From Aricia agestis (lineage: Eukaryota; Arthropoda; Insecta; Lepidoptera; Lycaenidae): a stretch of 64,000 bases of DNA. The DNA lies in the NCBI RefSeq assembly GCF_905147365.1, contig NC_056409.1:20899001-20963000 (forward strand), written 5' to 3'. Shown here one piece after another: positions 61,988 to 64,000 of the stretch. The position numbers and the translations under genes are program-made. Numbering within the stretch: position 1 is the first letter of the stretch; each line of letters opens with the position of its first letter. The notes below the pieces were generated by a model. That model made no database searches. It worked only from the letters and a program-made list of their open reading frames with translations, and had not been told where the DNA came from.

Positions 61988-62097
61988 CGGGCGCGAGGCG
62001 CGAGGCGCGAGGCGCGAGGGGCGAGGCGCGAGGCGCGAGGCGCGAGGCGCGAGGGGCGAGGCGCGAGGCGCGAGGCGCGAGACGCGAGGCGCGAGGC
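61988..62097 (+). repeat. GC-rich minisatellite (CGCGAGG)n
   Basis: About 15 tandem copies of the 7-bp unit GCGAGGC/GCGCGAGG, with occasional GGGGCGAGG and GACGCGAGG variants. The purine-rich, CpG-dense strand is striking in AT-rich DNA. An Arg/Glu/Ala frame across it (61928-62113) is only its translation. Confidence 0.88.
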
Positions 62098-62344
62098 GAT
62101 CTCTAGTAATTAGTAGTAGCGCCACAAACCGTGCTATAGAAGTTTACTGAGTGCGTCGGTATATTATATGCGACAGTTGAAATGACTGACGTGGGATTCG
62201 GCTCCGTGAGTAATTTGTATTTTGTGATTCGGCCTGACCGGGCATATCACCTCGCTCGGTGTGAAGATCAACCTTTGCGGCCTCTACGCATTATTCCAGA
62301 TATACTTACAAAATTTTCAATTTTGATTATAAATTTTACATAAA

Positions 62345-63001
62345 ATCGGTAAAGTGCGAGTTTGACTCACCTATGAAGGGTTTCGGAGCAGCAATAAGGT
62401 TGATTCTTTTGAAATTATAAGATTTTTGATTTATTTTTATATTTCAGTTGATTTAACAAAGTTAAATTAAGGTTCACCATTTATAACGTATAAAAAAACT
62501 ACGTTTTAAATCTCGTTGAAACCAATTTTCATTGTTAGTTTTTATAGAAATGTACATCATATATTTATTTTTAGACTTATCATGCTTTTAGAAGATAGAG
62601 GGAGGGGAGACACATTTTACCACTTTGGAAAAGCCTCTCTCGCATACTATTCAGGTTAGAAAATTTTTTAGAAAAAAATGATGTTAGAAACCTCAATATG
62701 CGTTTCAAAGACCTATCCATAGATACCCCACACGCATTATAGGTTAGATGACATATATATTTTTTTTTATTTAAGTTGTACCCTATGGGGACCCCTAAAA
62801 TTTTTAATAACTATTTTTTTCCATTTTAGTACCAAAATTTTAATGCGGTTCACATACTAAATCTATTTACCAAGTTTCAATAGCATAACTCTTATAGTTT
62901 CGGAGAAAAGTGGCTGTGACATAAGGATGGACAGACAGACAGACAATATGACAAATCTGTAAGGGTTCCGTTTTTTGCTATTCTGCTACTGAACCCTAAA
63001 A
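62345..63001 (-). repeat. AGGGTTC...ACGGAACCC-type repeat, minus strand
   Basis: Opens ATCGGTAAAGTGCGAGTTTG, ACTCACCTATGAAGGGTTTC and ends CAGACAGACAGACAATATGA, GGGTTCCGTTTTTTGC, TACTGAACCCTAAAAA, i.e. on the minus strand TTTTTAGGGTTCAGTAGC first. It shares its outer words with the (TCTG)n family but the interior is different, including GGTTAGATGACATATATATT and GACACATTTTACCACTTTGG. Probably a sister family. Confidence 0.65.
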
Positions 63002-63589
63002 ATGGTATGTTATCTATATTGCTACAACAGGCTGCCTTCACACTAGCGTTTGCCCGCCATATTAATATTATTATCTTCTGTTATTTTTATGCCAAAAAAT
63101 TGTTATGCCGAATCATAATTTGAAAATTGTAGAAGGAAATTTTTGATAAAAAGCCACCGTTTATGTTAATTTTATTATTGTATTAAATTAATTTACTTTA
63201 AACACACCTCGTTTAGGTAGGTAAGTACTCAAAATAACGCTTCAGTTCTCTAAATTCTAAACTCCTAAATTCTAAACTCTTAAATAAACGTCCTAGTTAC
63301 TGAATATTAAAAAAAAGTAAAAACATATTTTTAGCATCTAGTTTTTTAACATCGCGGGCAAGATATACCGCGATGGCGCGAAGTAAAAATCCCCACAAAT
63401 AGTGCGGTGTCAGTCGGCTAATTGTCGTAATAGCCGGCAATAGCCGTCACCTGCGACGCCGGCTATCCCGGCTATTTCGGGCAAGTTGGCTAACTCCCAA
63501 TGTGACAGTACTCAGCGCCGCCTATCAATTGTTTCCTTTGCCAGCGTCTGCTAGAATTAGGTTACTGCGTTTTTAGGTTCTTAGTAATC
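63002..63589. other. Unassigned intronic DNA
   Basis: At 63345-63485 GGCAAGATATACCGCGATGG and TAGCCGGCAATAGCCG, GGCTATCCCGGCTATTTCGG form a patch of GCCGGCTAT words. No gene found. Confidence 0.4.
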
Positions 63590-63868
63590 CATACTAGTAT
63601 TATAAATGCGAAAGTGCGTCTCTATTACCTCTTCACGCCTAAACCCTATTACCCTATTCCCTCTTAAAAGGCCGGCAACGCACCTGCAGCTCTTCTGATG
63701 CTGCGAGTGTCCATGGGCGACTGAAGTTGTTTTCCATCAGGTGACCCGTTTGCTCGTTTGCCACCTTATTTCATTAAAAAACCGCTGAAGTGAATTAGCT
63801 AAAATTTGGTATGGAGATATTTTGAGTCCCGGGAAAGGACATAGGATACTTCTTTATCCCGAAAACTT
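63590..63868 (-). repeat. RTE-type tail split by a nested insertion
   Basis: The left part (ATCCATACTAGTATTATAAA, TGCGAAAGTGCGTC, CTCTTCACGCCTAAACC) continues at 63779 as AAACCGCTGAAGTGAATTAG, TTGGTATGGAGATATTTTGA and GTCCCGGGAAAGGACATAGG. Removing the inserted block restores the usual CACGCxYAAACCGCTGAA of the family. Confidence 0.85.
63641..63783 (+). mobile_element. A-tailed retroelement nested in the RTE tail, AAACC duplication
   Basis: The insert (63646-63778) begins within the minisatellite (CTATTACCCTATTCCC), and has AAAGGCCGGCAACGCACCTG, GGTGACCCGTTTGCTCG and TTATTTCATTAA: a 5'-truncated copy of the element at 39.4 kb. AAACC is present on both sides (63641-63645, 63779-63783), a 5-bp target duplication. 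Confidence 0.85.
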
Positions 63869-64000
63869 GTTCTTAAGGTTCCATATCCAAAGGGTAAAAA
63901 CGGAACCCTATTACCGAGACTTAGATGTCTGTCCGTTTGTCTGTCAGTCTGTCTATCCATCTGTCTGTCTGTCTCCAGGCTGTAACGCAATAACCGCTAT
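63869..64000 (+). repeat. (TCTG)n-associated repeat, continues past the window
   Basis: TTCTTAAGGTTCCATATCCA, AAGGGTAAAAACGGAACCC, TATTACCGAGACTTAGATG and a (TCTG)n tract to CTCCAGGCTGTAACGC. It truncates the RTE tail. The minus-strand frame at 63799-63990 is repeat translation. Confidence 0.8.

Noticed and set aside
61928..62113. Arg/Glu/Ala-rich 61-codon frame
   Set aside because: Produced by the 7-bp (CGCGAGG)n minisatellite.

Overview
This window looks like nuclear DNA of a moth or butterfly (Lepidoptera). It is AT-rich, has no long open reading frame and no operon-like packing, and carries many dispersed repeats whose sequences I recognise as lepidopteran: the (TCTG)n element that starts TAGGGTTCCGTACCC and ends in CGCACTTGGCC, RTE-type tails with AAGAGGTAACAGAC, A-tailed elements with GGTGACCCGTTTGCTCG, and SINEs with GAAAACATCGTGAGGAAACC. 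I cannot name the species. All family assignments come from memory of motifs, not from a search.

Layout. 0-9 kb: a tRNA-headed SINE with an 11-bp target duplication (3.2 kb), a rearranged A-B-A'-B' duplication (3.6-6.2 kb) and the 3' end of an R1/Jockey-like LINE (7.0-7.8 kb, minus strand). 9-24 kb: foldback elements, a TTAA-flanked element (13.3-14.1 kb), several hAT-type non-autonomous elements with intact 8-bp target duplications (15.6, 21.5, 22.4 kb), very long hairpins (16.0, 21.3 kb) and copies of a short GTACCATC-ended MITE. 24-43 kb: mostly unassigned AT-rich DNA with SINEs, A-tailed elements, another poly-C hAT copy (34.9 kb), a perfect 52-bp inverted repeat (35.7 kb) and a TAA-flanked MITE (41.65 kb). 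43-53 kb: an RTE polymerase C-terminal fragment (44.2 kb), the third poly-C hAT copy (47.25 kb), a 982-bp TA-flanked element (47.8 kb) and a mariner transposase remnant (50.7 kb). 54.3-55.4 kb: the only convincing host-gene signal, a CpG-rich promoter with a TATA box, a possible leader exon and a spliced second exon on the plus strand. 55.4-64 kb would be its intron and again holds repeats, ending in a nested retroelement insertion (63.6 kb).

The coding content is therefore small: one putative host gene 5' end and three broken transposable-element proteins (LINE, RTE, mariner). The rest is mobile-element debris, plus a few GC-richer, apparently single-copy islands (14.5, 17.9, 23.3, 28.3, 31.3, 37.7 kb) that could be regulatory. 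I found no CRISPR array, rRNA gene, convincing functional tRNA or new multi-gene system. The best material for follow-up is the poly-C hAT family, the long hairpins, the A-B-A'-B' duplication and the 54-55 kb promoter.
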